A stretch of DNA of 64,000 nucleotides. Origin: Albula goreensis. Taxonomy: Eukaryota > Chordata > Actinopteri > Albuliformes > Albulidae. The DNA lies in the NCBI GenBank assembly GCA_022829145.1, contig CM040746.1:10538184-10602183 (forward strand), written 5' to 3'. Below the pieces are notes generated by a model. That model saw nothing but the letters and a program-made list of their open reading frames with translations, ran no database searches and was not told the DNA's origin. The position numbers were made by a program, and so were the translations under genes. Positions 53,836-64,000 of this stretch are shown in pieces (the stretch's first letter is position 1; each line of letters opens with the position of its first letter).

Positions 53836-55270
53836 GACAATAATTGTTCTTGCAATGAATTAATTAAACAGGAAGCCCATCCACCTTTTAAGACATAATT
53901 GATCATGTCTAACCAATCACATTTACTCAGTGAAAGTCTGAGGTGAATGCAGCGAATCAAAACTTGCGTCCCATGTGTCACAACACTATGAACCACCCTC
54001 TGAGAATCTGACCTGTATGTAAGGTGCTGCATTCTTGACGTGGCCATCACTGCCACAGTAAGGGCTGTTACTAGATGGAGGGTGAAAAGTGATCTTGACC
54101 TGGTTTCTTATGTTCTTAGATGATCTTAGCACTCAGAGGGTTTGGGGAGACTAGTCCTTCACCTGTGTGAGTTCTGAGGCTAAGAGCCCAGTGAGGCTGA
54201 TGCACTGTAAGATTATTGAGGAGAAAAGGCTGAGGCCACCCCATTACTTTGCTTTTCCCACTCGGGAGATGACAGCAGCACTTTGATCATATGCACAAGC
54301 TCCTAATGAAGGCTAATGTTAAACCAAGTCATAAGTGAGATTTATTCTGGATCAATAACAAAAAAATATGCTGACGACATACCCTCTCTGCTTCTGCAGT
54401 GTTGCATTACATTTACATTTCAAAATACTGCCCTTTGTGGGAAGTCTCCTTTCGTTATACTAATTTCGATGACTGGAAACAGAACAGGCTTTATTTTCTG
54501 AGCACATTGTATCCTACACTTTAAAAGGACACACCAGTATTTTTTAAATGTTTTAACAAATGTATGATGTCCTAGGGTTGAATAGAGTTTTACACTACAA
54601 CTCTAAGCTGAAAATTGCAATTTTTGTCATAGTATAAAATTGCAGGAGTATTATGCTTTCTTTTTAAAAGAACAGTTTGGTTAGTTCATTTTCATGATTG
54701 CTGAACTCATCGACCTGTGTCAGTGAAGATGAACTTGCATTTAATTGTTAGCCAAAGTTAATGACAAATTTTGATTGAATCCTGGCCTATGTATTTTAGG
54801 CAGGAAAGTAAAATGTGTAAGTACTTCTTAAAATAACAACAAAATATGAGTATATAGATGATGTATCATGTTATATAAATGATGTATCATGTTTTTAATG
54901 TTAGAAATTGGTTTGTAAAGCTAGCACCAAGATTCAAACAGAATCCTCAAGAGTGTCCTCAATCTGCCTCTTTGTAAATCAGACAAACAGCCTTTGGACC
55001 AGATATGTAGTGGCAGCACCCATCTACTCTGTGTTTGCAAGGAGCTCAAAGGCATATGGTTTGCTAGCAATCTCTGATCATCTGATCAAGCTAATGCAGG
55101 GGCATCACTATTCCTGCTGCATAGTCCTAGTGCTCCTATGCAGGTGGTAACTACCAGGGGGGCAGGGAGGCTCATGTCTGAAACAATAAGTCAGAATGAT
55201 TTTTTTTTAAGCAATTTTGTGTATTAATGTTTTTACATATACTCAATTTTTAAAGAAGAGGTCACAGAAC
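53836..55270. other. Unique AT-rich DNA, nothing recognised
   Basis: A short direct repeat ATGATGTATCATGTT near 54858-54873 and 54881-54894. Frames at 54316-55150 are unsupported. Confidence 0.4.
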
Positions 55271-55272
55271 CC

Positions 55273-55300
55273 CCACACACACACACACACACACACACAC
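55273..55300. repeat. (CA)14 microsatellite
   Basis: Uninterrupted CA run after CCCC. Confidence 0.97.
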
Positions 55301-56995
55301 CTTGGAAAGACCAATTTACCGCCACTGCCATGGCCTCCTGACATCCGGTCGACCAAATTTGGGGCAGGGAGCTTGAGGGCAATAGCAAATTTTGCACCTG
55401 AGCCCATTCTGATCTAGTTATGCCAGTGCTCCTACATGTACTTTAAAAATGTATTTATTGAAACCCCTTCTCCCCCCCCTTTGTCCCACCTGAACTTCAC
55501 TTATCAGCCCCACAACAACAACTGCCCTCTCCCACAGTTTCAAATGGGAGTATCCGCCTGAGTGACTTCCTCCAATTCACACATCAGCACGATCACAATA
55601 CTTTACACTGCAGATATGTCATCAATCACATATTGCTATTGCCATTGGAGAAAACATAAATTCAGCATACGCTCATTTCCCATACTCGAAGCATCCTGCC
55701 AGACAGGAGTGATTGCTAGTAAGTGATGATATTTTTCATGATTTTAACTGACTTAACCCCTGTTCTTCCCCTGGTTGTTGTCTTGCCAATGCAGACATCT
55801 GGTCATAGGTAACACTGCTAGGCCTCAAACACCTAATTGCTGGACTCATGGCTGTACCACAAATGTGTTCCTATACTCCACAAGCAACCCAAAGGCCTTG
55901 CTCTGGTTTAATTCTTTTTTTTTTTTTTTTTTTTAGCAAAAACAGGAAGTGCATTTGATCGGATGGGGACCATAGCCAATAACCTGTTATCTGTGGTACC
56001 TTGGCCTCACACATACTGCAGAACACCATCTTTAGAGAACTTCTGTAGCTCTCTGCATACACTCTCCATTAATAATACTCTTTACTCAGACTGCTGTTAA
56101 TTGCAGTGCTTTATCATAACTTGAAGGAAAGTTATATCAAGCACTATCAATGAGAGCACGCTGAATAGAAATTTTTTAGTTGCTATCCAAGCATAAATTA
56201 CTGCTCATAAACACACAAGAACAGAAGGATTAATCACACTTTCACCACATTTGGTTGTATCTGCAGCACTTCATATTCAGTTATTGCCAGAAATGAAAGG
56301 AAGGGATTAGCCAAAAATTTTGGGATACTGCAACTGAAGCGCATGAGCCCATAGCAGAGTCCCCTTCGATAAAAGAACAAAAACAGTCAGGGTTTTTCAT
56401 GAGGATGGAGGATGGAGACAGCAATAGCAGGGACACCGAGGTCGATAGCAGGGTCACAGAGGGATCTGAACACTCTGTCTGCGGTCCCAGTCCAAGGCGT
56501 TTTTATCATGTGGTGATGACATCATTCTCACTAGCCCCGGGTGTGTGAAACAAATGGGCTCTGCAGGGTACATCTCAAATACATTTTCACAAGTTCACTA
56601 ATCCATCTCAATCCAATCCAATCCAATCCCCTTCGGTTTGCTGCTGCTGAAGTCAAATGTGTCCTCATACAACTCATCTTTGACCGCTCTAATACTTACA
56701 ATTTATGAAAGATTAACAATACTGTTTACAGAAGATATGTGTTATGCAGTATAGCATACCAACTTCACTTTTTGTCATACTATGTATATAATATACAGTA
56801 TATGTGCATACATAGTAAGTGCTATAATTTAATTACTACTTGATAAAAGCAGTCAATTTCACAGTTGGACACAGATGGCAGCCTGAAACTCTAAAACTGA
56901 GGCCAGACAGTAATGCAGATGATTCCTGGCTCTGATATACGAGCAAATACCCTATAATGTAATGAGGTCACCTTCAGAGCATCACCTCCTGTCAG
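55301..56995. other. Unique AT-rich DNA
   Basis: A poly(T) run (~20) at 55915-55934. An inverted repeat with 10-bp arms TACTATGTAT and ATACATAGTA at 56778-56817. A tandem ATCCAATCCA run near 56610-56628. No gene recognised. Confidence 0.4.
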
Positions 56996-56999
56996 AGTG

Positions 57000-57185
57000 T
57001 TAATAATGAATTATAACTCATATAACACTATTTTGGGTTTGACAAGGCGGCCGCGGGATATGGCCGAATATTGCTGAGCTGTAGCGTCCGGGGATTTTCG
57101 AGGAAAAAAGTAATGATTCACACTCTCTCGTGTTCAATTGGGGACATTTCAACAGCTGTTTTAAGGTACACTGCCCTCCTCTTGT
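57000..57185. promoter_or_regulatory. Candidate conserved non-coding element
   Basis: TTAATAATGAATTATAAC, then ACAAGGCGGCCGCGGGATATGG, TAGCGTCCGGGGATTTTCGAGG and AGTAATGATTCAC: CpG-rich core between AT-rich homeodomain-like motifs. Confidence 0.42.
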
Positions 57186-58155
57186 TGAGTCACAAATCTA
57201 AATTAAGTTAATTGTTGTGTTAAGAGTATTTTTTATTTCTGATATATTTATTGGCTTGTCATTTAGCAGCTTTTACTCCCCCAAAGTCAATGTAAAATAC
57301 ATTTCCATAATCATAATAAATGTAATACTGTATTTATTTACATATAATAAACATAAAAGCTGCTCTAGAGCAAATTTAAGATGGAAATGTCAAAACTGAC
57401 AAGACAGAAATTCTGGTCTATGGTCAGTGTTGGCTGTGTGTGAGGTGTGTTCACACCATGTGTAAGATTGTTTTGGGTTTTGTCACTATTTTCTATCTGA
57501 ATTCATGCTAAATCCCACCATAGACTCAGGAGGAGGCAGCCATGACAGCCATGTGACTTCTTCAATTCATGTGACAATGGGCCCTCACTTATTTCAACAC
57601 TGAGGACACACCACCATTTACAACTGCCATTTTATCAGAGGATGACAAAGCCAGCATATATTTGGTTTTTTGAACTCACATGCATGTGTCTAACCAGGGG
57701 TGGCCGCTAGAGGGCACTGAAACCAACAAACCTAACCATCTTAACCCCTACCATTCCCTGGCAAGGCAGAGCCAATTGTTCACTCACCAATGCAGACCTC
57801 AGGCCATAGCTGCTAATAGCTCAACAGGGAATTGAACACCCACAAAAATGAATATCTTCCTGCATGAGCCATCCAGAGGCCGATATAAGATATGTCTAAA
57901 TCATTTTGTGAGTCATCATTAAACTGTGAGTAAACCATGTGTTAGATGAGTTCAAGTTATATTTAAGCAAAGTGAAGACATGCACACACGTACACATACG
58001 TCATTCACTATCCTCCTATGCATTCATAAGTAGAATAGAGGATTAAGGCTACATTAGGCCATGCAGAATCATGACTAGAATGTAGCAGCTGTCCAAACCC
58101 ATTCAAATGGTTACATAAACACATTTATCCAAACAGCCCTTTTTTGGGAGCCGAG
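57186..58155. other. Unique DNA with a possible SINE trace
   Basis: 57770-57842 (GGCAAGGCAGAGCC to GGGAATTGAACACCC) might be a very decayed tRNA-like B-box region in reverse; too weak to call. Otherwise nothing. Confidence 0.3.
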
Positions 58156-58159
58156 ATGT

Positions 58160-58570
58160 ATTTGGTTGTTTTTCCATACATTTGATGATTTAAAAATGAA
58201 TTTTGTAAACATAACTCTGCTAATGCTTCCTCTCTTTTCCTCTTTTCAACTGGTGATAAATAATGCAGCATATTTATCTTTTTATCATGCAATGAAAGTG
58301 CAGCGCTATAAAGCCTGTCTTTCAGTGCTGAAATGCAGATCTATTGAATGTTATATCTTTGCTGTTTATATTTATGTTTTTAAAAAGATGTTTCTTTTCA
58401 AATGTGAAAATTTAGTGATGTATAAAATGACACTGGGGGTTATGGCAGAAGAGCTGGTTTGATGATTAAAGCAGCTTACATGCAGAAACATTCTTCTTGC
58501 AGAGATGTATTTATTAACAGCACTGAACATTTACAGGTTAAAAATAAATGCTTTGTCCATACAAGCATTT
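58160..58570. promoter_or_regulatory. Possible conserved non-coding element
   Basis: AT-rich unique sequence with GATAAATAATGCAGCATATT, TATCATGCAATG and TGATGATTAAAGCAGC. A 98-codon plus-strand frame (58166-58462) looks like chance in AT-rich DNA. Confidence 0.33.
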
Positions 58571-58719
58571 ATGCATGGAGATTCCTTAAACAATCCAGAC
58601 AGACAGATTACCCAGAGTCATTTGAGAGGAACATCTGCTCCAACACCTGATACTTACAGTTCCAACTTAAGCATCTCCCTTGCCTGCCTTACTCACCCAA
58701 CAAAACCTTAGACAGCCTG

Positions 58720-59500
58720 CTGGGTGTTATTCACCCTACAGAACCTTACTCAACCTGGAGAGTGTTACTCACCCTACAGAACCTTACTCACACTGCCTTG
58801 CTATACAGAGCCTTACTTTCCCTGCCCTACTCAAACTACAGAGACATACTCACCCTACAGAACATTACTCCCCCTGAAGAGTGTTGCTCACCCTACAGCA
58901 CTCTTCTCACCTTAGAGAGTCTTATCCCACAAGAGTGTTACCTTACAGAACCTTACTCCCCCTGAAGAGTGTTACTCACCCTGAAGAGTGTTACTCACCC
59001 TACAGAAGAACCTTACCTTAGAGAGTCTTATCCCACAGAACCCCCCCTGAAGAGTGTTACTCTCTCCCCCCTGAAGAGTGTTACTCACCCTACAGCACTC
59101 TTCTCACCTTAGAGAGTTTTATCCCACAGAATCTTACTCACCCTGAAGAGTGTTACTCACCCTACAGCCTCTTCTCACCTTAGAGGGCCTACAGAACCTT
59201 ACCCTGAAGAGTGTTACTCACCCTACCGAACCTTACTCCCCCTGAAGAGTGTTACTCACCCTACAGCACTCTTCTCACCTTAGAGAGTCTTATCCCACAG
59301 AACCTTACTCACCCTGAAGAGTGTTACTCACCGTACAGAACATTACTCCCCCTGAAGAGTGTTGCTCACCCTACAGCACTCTTCTCACCTTAGAGGGCCT
59401 TATCCCACAGAACCTTACTCACCCTGAAGAGTGTTACTCACCCTACAGCACTCTTCTCACCTTAGAGGGCCTTATCCCACAGAACCTTACCAACCCAGTA
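58720..59500. repeat. Compound minisatellite with higher-order structure
   Basis: Short units (ACTCACCCTACAGAACCTT, CCCTGAAGAGTGTTACTCA) are assembled into a ~70-75-bp higher-order unit: ACAGCACTCTTCTCACC, TTAGAGAGTCTTATCCCACA, GAACCTTACTCACCCTGAAG. It recurs at about 58890, 59090, 59265, 59370 and 59440, with deletions between. Explains the leucine/threonine/proline-rich frames of 60-128 codons. Confidence 0.93.
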
Positions 59501-60045
59501 ATACTCACCCTTCAGAACAAAACCTTAATCTTTCATCATAGCCTTACTCTCTTTGCAGAACTTTACTCAACCTACAGGTCCTTACTCACTCCACAGACAT
59601 TTACTCACCTTTATAGAGCCTTACTCACGCTTACAGAGGTTTTATCAATGGTTTTTCTGAACCTTTATATCTTGCACTGCCTTACTCACCCTTCTAGGCC
59701 TTATTGATCCTGCTTTACTCACCCTACAAAGTTGTACTCAAACAACTGCAGAGCTTTACTCATCCAGTTAATGTCCTTGTTAAAAGTGCATCAGCAAATG
59801 CTCTCTGCATTCCCACCATACGATGCCGTTTGTCAAACAACCTGCTCTCAGTCAGCTCTCCAGAGTATAGGGATTACAGACAGGAGAATCTGAAATTTGC
59901 TTGAGGGATTGGGGATTAGTCAAAGGATTATGTGGGCTAAATTGTTCCTTTCATATGAGCAGAGGCCCTGGACATTTTTTTTTTTTTTTTTGAGTTTTCA
60001 GGGACTGTTAATTTCAAATTCAAATGTGGTTGGTTTAGAGTTTGG
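59501..60045. repeat. Decaying tail of the minisatellite, then unique DNA
   Basis: ACCTTACTCA/CTTTACTCA phrases continue irregularly to about 59765. A T18 run lies at 59975-59992. Confidence 0.6.
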
Positions 60046-60048
60046 AAA

Positions 60049-60148
60049 AAGGTGTTACCTGAGCTTCCCTACTTTAACCTGTCAGAGATAACCTGTAATA
60101 AGGTGTTGCCTAAGATTCCCTACTTTAACCTGTCACAGATTTACCTGT
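60049..60148. repeat. Two-copy direct repeat, ~51-bp period
   Basis: AAGGTGTTACCTGAGCTTCC and CTACTTTAACCTGTCAGAGA recur with few changes from 60100. Confidence 0.85.
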
Positions 60149-60159
60149 GGAGGAGGGCA

Positions 60160-60257
60160 CGGAGTAGGAGGACTGGTCTAGGATCAAGTTTCCCCAATAC
60201 TTATCTGAAGTATTAGCTAGAGGTTAAACTGATCCTAGATTAGCCATCCTACTCTAA
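60160..60257. mobile_element. Small dispersed element with GATCTAGGATCA-type ends
   Basis: GGTCTAGGATCAAGTTTCCC on the left and CTGATCCTAGATTAGCCATC then CTACTCT on the right. The same pair occurs at 63736-63830. I recognise it as a widespread fish short repeat. Confidence 0.6.
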
Positions 60258-60395
60258 AAGGCATTATGTATATGGGTCCAATACTTATCCCTCTGTAAAA
60301 TGGTTCTTTGTTTTTAAACAGAATTACTTTCACTTTGTGTTTAAATTCAGAATTCAAATTTGTCTTCTAAGAGAAAATGCAACATCATTTAAATT
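60258..60395. other. Unique AT-rich DNA
   Basis: Nothing recognised. Confidence 0.4.
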
Positions 60396-60399
60396 CTGT

Positions 60400-60865
60400 T
60401 GTTTGAATAGCAAGGCTGTCATTTTGAATTATTGTTTTTAATACATTAAACAAGATGTGCATTTTAAGTTTTATGCTTTTATTTTCCAAAGTTCAATGGA
60501 AATTGTTTTCTATCTTTTTTTAATGCGAAAATAGCTGCAGGCTTTATATCTCAGCCTTTTACAGCATTCAGTGGAAACACTCAATGTAAAATGAATAATG
60601 GCTAGATATTTTGTCAAATAGCATAAATAGCATCTCCAAACAGCATAAAAAATAATTTCTTGTTATTTATCATCAGCATTCATGCATCTGGCAGTCTTAA
60701 ACTCTTTTAAAATGCATGGCTTTGGCTTCTCAGTTTGAAAAAAAAGTTTGTATTTTTAGTTTACTTGCTTGCATTACAATAATGTGAAGCATTGTTTCAG
60801 CACAGAAACTTTCATCGATTTATGTCAATGAGCAAAGGAGTAGCAGCAGTCAGGGTTCAAATAAG
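60400..60865. promoter_or_regulatory. Possible conserved non-coding element, AT-rich
   Basis: GAATTATTGTTTTTAATAC, TTTTTAATGCGAAAATAGC, AAATGAATAATGGCTAG, TTTATCATCAGCATTCATGC. Repeat-free and frame-free over 450 bp. Confidence 0.35.
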
Positions 60866-61055
60866 GCCATAAACTTAATCTAGCTGCCAAAATCAAAGGT
60901 ATTTCTGTACCTTTATATCTTACACAGATTTATCTTATACAATGTAGTCACTCCACACAAAAACTGAAGAATTTTCTACCCATAGATTTATGATAAATAT
61001 ATGAAATGTCATCATAAATGTCATCCATATCCGCCAATGTCAATATATCCACCAG
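60866..61055. other. Unique DNA
   Basis: Nothing recognised. Confidence 0.4.
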
Positions 61056-61059
61056 CTGA

Positions 61060-61285
61060 CAACAATGGTGATGTTCTTGATAATTTTATTTGATATTAAA
61101 ATGACAGAGTGCCAAACGACTTTAACGGCTTTTTAATGACTGATTTCATTAATCATATCATAATGTGTGCTGTAGGCTGTAGTTATTGCATGCACTTTAT
61201 CAATGTTTTACCAAATGAAGATTACATGTTGCAAGATGCACAAGCCTTGTCATCTCAAGTACTGACTGACAGTGAAGATATTATG
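61060..61285. promoter_or_regulatory. Candidate conserved non-coding element (left half)
   Basis: AACGACTTTAACGGC, TTTTTAATGACTG, TTTCATTAATCATATC. Ends at the long GT array. Confidence 0.35.
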
Positions 61286-61287
61286 TG

Positions 61288-61655
<368 letters not shown>

Positions 61656-62660
61656 AAACCCCAAATAACATCCCCTTATGACCAACATTATCCAAACTCA
61701 TATCAATATGGTTCATAAATAATAAAGACATAGCATAAGGTTGTAGGCATGAATCAGTGTTTCCTTTGAAATTTTGTTGACTGCAGTGGGGAAATACAGT
61801 CATTGCAATTGAATTATAATATTTGGTCAAATCTTTGCACCTGAGAGACACAGATGATGCAATAAGTGTGTCTGAGAGACAGCAGAAGACTGAACTCACA
61901 GAAATCTTGTGTCTAAAAAATCTTTATCGGACAGCCTTTTGTAAGCACTGCTCTGATTGGTATCTCTGATTGGTATCTTTCTTGATATCTTTCTGCAAAG
62001 ACTGCCCAGAGATTTCCCATAAAGACGGCATTGACTGGTCACTCATCTTGTTTGCGTGGAGAAGACCATTTTCAGCCATCATGACTGAGAGTTTTCAGTA
62101 CCTCTAAACTCAGTGATTACACTTGCACCGGGTAGCAGCTCAATAATAACTATTCACCATAAAGACTGGGACATGCTTTCAGTTTCATCCTGCTCTTTAT
62201 AAGGTATTAAGTGTAAAAAATCTGCACTGTATGCATCCATTCATATGTCACCTTTACTGTCAGTACTTAACATAAAACATCATCTCAGCTCATTTACATT
62301 TTGAAGAGGCTAGTGTCATAAATAAACAATAGAACTTTTTATAAAGTATCAATATGCAAGGCGCACTCTGGTGGTAACCCTTGAGATTCGATCTCAGACT
62401 AAGAGGACGTCACTCAGTGAATCAGCCACAGGGTTCATTCAACTTTAATCAGCCTTAAAGAAGCATCATGGCCTTTGTTCTTTAAAACGTGTTCAGTGGG
62501 GTATTATTTCTGTATCACCAAACTTGGCTGACTGAAATAAAGTAAACTTTCACCATATTACACCTACAAAGCATCCACTGTACATGTGATGTCTGCAAGA
62601 ATAGCATTGCATTTCATTTTTATATCTTAAAGCTTTATTTATAAAAGACTTGGAGCAAAA
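61656..62660. other. Unique DNA, nothing recognised
   Basis: A short tandem GATTGGTATCTCT/GATTGGTATCTTT near 61954-61980. The 83-codon minus frame at 61648-61899 is unsupported. Confidence 0.4.
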
Positions 62661-62664
62661 ACCC

Positions 62665-62775
62665 CCAGTGCTCACAGTGGTATGTGTATGGGTGAGTGGA
62701 TGAGTTAGTCAGTGAGGTGAGCAAGTAAGTGAAATATTGAGTAGGACAGTAAATGGTTATTGAGTGACCACTTTA
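62665..62775. repeat. Degenerate GTGA/GTCA tetranucleotide repeat
   Basis: GGGTGAGTGGATGAGTTAGTC, AGTGAGGTGAGCAAGTAAGTG and similar. Confidence 0.7.
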
Positions 62776-63090
62776 TTAAAAAGCCTTGTGTGCAGTGAGG
62801 AAGTCCTATGTGTGCAAAAATGGAGGCACTTGTTTAGATTGAGTAAATTAGTTAAAAACTAATAAAAATTTCAGACCTATATGTAATGAAAATTATGGTT
62901 TAAAAATTAATTTTTAAATTAATATGTAAACTTTTTTTCCACCAAGATTGCTGTTTGTTTAAAAATTTTTTAATATTATATTTGCTGTTTGTAATTTAAT
63001 ATTATATTCCTTGTTTAACAAAAATTTACAAAGTTAATGGTTTATGTTTTCTCAAAGCATGTACATTCCTGTTTTTATTTAGCATTTTTA
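62776..63090. other. Very AT-rich DNA with a local duplication
   Basis: TTTAATATTATATTTGCTG and TTTAATATTATATTCCTTG near 62970-63014 are a short direct repeat. Confidence 0.5.
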
Positions 63091-63094
63091 ACAG

Positions 63095-63200
63095 TGTGTA
63101 AGTCAGTCAGTCAGTCACTCAGTGACCAAGTAAATTTTTGTGTCACAGAGAAACTGAGTGAGTTGGCCAGTGAGTGACTCTGTGAATCAGTGAGCTAACT
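63095..63200. repeat. Degenerate GTCA/GTGA tetranucleotide repeat
   Basis: AAGTCAGTCAGTCAGTCACTC and TGAGTGAGTTGGCCAGTGAGTG. Similar in kind to 62665-62775. Confidence 0.75.
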
Positions 63201-63521
63201 GCTTAAGGGACGCTATCATTAACAGCACTGCTTTTTCTCAGCCAGAAACATTTGCAAAAACGAAAAGCTTGAAGTTTCCTTTTCTGAGCTCTGAAGGACT
63301 TGTGTATGACTGGATGTGGGCAGAAAAAGACACGGTTCCCCACGGTATGGTGATCATAGGCGGACTCATGTACAACCTAAAAGCTACAGACACCAAACTG
63401 TGGAGGCAGTCTGAACCACCTCAGCGCTGAGAGACACTCCATCTGCAGCGCTAGCATAGCTCACACGCTATTAATCCCCATATGAAATGGCTTACGGAGG
63501 GGATGTGGGATCCTTATTTAT
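63201..63521. other. Unique DNA, nothing certain
   Basis: Some CpG-retaining sequence (CATCTGCAGCGCTAGC). No gene recognised. Confidence 0.35.
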
Positions 63522-63835
63522 TCATGTATTCATTTATGTGCCAGACGCTCTTATCCAGAGGGGCTGAAAAAGCCAATGTAGAAGTATACATGAAGTGCGT
63601 ACAACACCAGCTACAAGAAGAAGGGCATAATTACATTCTAGTAAAATAAGACATGAATGATAAAGCACTAATATAAAAGTGTTAATATCCTGGGTCTGCA
63701 TCCATGAATCATCTAAGATGACAAAATATAATGCTGATCTAGGATCAGGTTTCCCCTTGCCAAATAAAAAACGTATCCGTTCTGAGCTAAAAGGCAAAGC
63801 TGATCTTAGATCAGCACACCTACTTTGAGCCAGTT
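63522..63835. mobile_element. Fish short repeat / SINE-tail composite
   Basis: Starts with CATTTATGTGCCAGACGCTC and TTATCCAGAGGGGCT, a tail phrase common to many fish repeats, then unique-looking sequence. It ends with GATCTAGGATCAG (63736-63748) and GATCTTAGATCAG (63802-63814) as in the 60.2 kb element. Probably two relics side by side. Confidence 0.55.
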
Positions 63836-64000
63836 TATGTATGCAGGGCCAGGTTGTCACTTCCCTTGCTGGCATATGGTGTGTGTGTATTCCTGGGGCT
63901 TTCCTTTACTTTGAACTCTTTTTTTGGTGCCCAATTTGGAATTTCCAACTGTGTGCTGAAATCTCCACTGCTCCAATGTAATGTATTGGATTACATTATG
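63836..64000. other. Window edge, nothing recognised
   Basis: Ordinary sequence running off the window. Confidence 0.35.

Overview
The window looks like non-coding DNA from a ray-finned fish, most likely a teleost. It holds no cellular protein-coding exon, rRNA or tRNA gene that I can recognise. The evidence for a fish is the repeat content: a Tc1-type DNA transposon, tRNA-derived SINEs with fish-style tails, several short repeats I know from fish genomes, and very frequent (CA)n/(GT)n microsatellites and minisatellites. I cannot name the species or the chromosome. Almost all open reading frames are chance frames or frames running through simple repeats. The only real protein-coding relics belong to transposons.

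Layout. 0-10 kb: mostly unique sequence with candidate conserved non-coding blocks (2.0-2.5, 3.9-4.1, 5.6-5.9, 8.1-8.4 and 8.8-9.5 kb), two minisatellites, and copies of two dispersed repeat families called here family A and family B. 10-19 kb: a long CA-rich tract, a 30-bp minisatellite, two strong candidate regulatory blocks on either side of an (ATT)n array, and GT-rich DNA. 20-27 kb: a transposon cluster. It holds a reverse-transcriptase-type LINE 3' end, two family B copies, a SINE, a 5'-complete but frameshifted and 3'-truncated Tc1-like element, a ~306-bp MITE with TA target-site duplication, and a tandem pair of family A elements. 27-36 kb: CT, GA and G-rich sequence with a possible quadruplex at 31.3 kb, another SINE, and a fossil LINE.

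36-43 kb is the most repetitive part: a 41-bp minisatellite (about 22 units), a perfect 20-bp-stem palindrome next to a 30-bp minisatellite (about 30 units), a long (GT)n, and a satellite-like patch mixing TTAGGG-like DNA with copies of another unit. 43-54 kb: candidate regulatory DNA (notably 44.6-44.9, 47.8-48.2 and 49.0-50.0 kb), one SINE, the remains of a second Tc1-like transposase, and 26-bp and 33-bp minisatellites. 54-64 kb: AT-rich DNA, a compound minisatellite at 58.7-59.5 kb, a (GT)58 array inside candidate regulatory sequence, and a degraded SINE at the right edge.

Taken together this reads as a gene desert or giant intron: unique, TAATTA-rich, CpG-retaining islands spaced between decayed transposons and tandem repeats. 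That arrangement is typical around developmental regulators. The conserved-element calls are inference from composition and motif clustering, because no alignment could be run. No novel operon-like or defence-like system is present. The best leads are the dispersed terminal-inverted-repeat family A, the palindrome cluster at 49.1 kb, the telomere-like composite at 42 kb and the hairpin at 39.2 kb.
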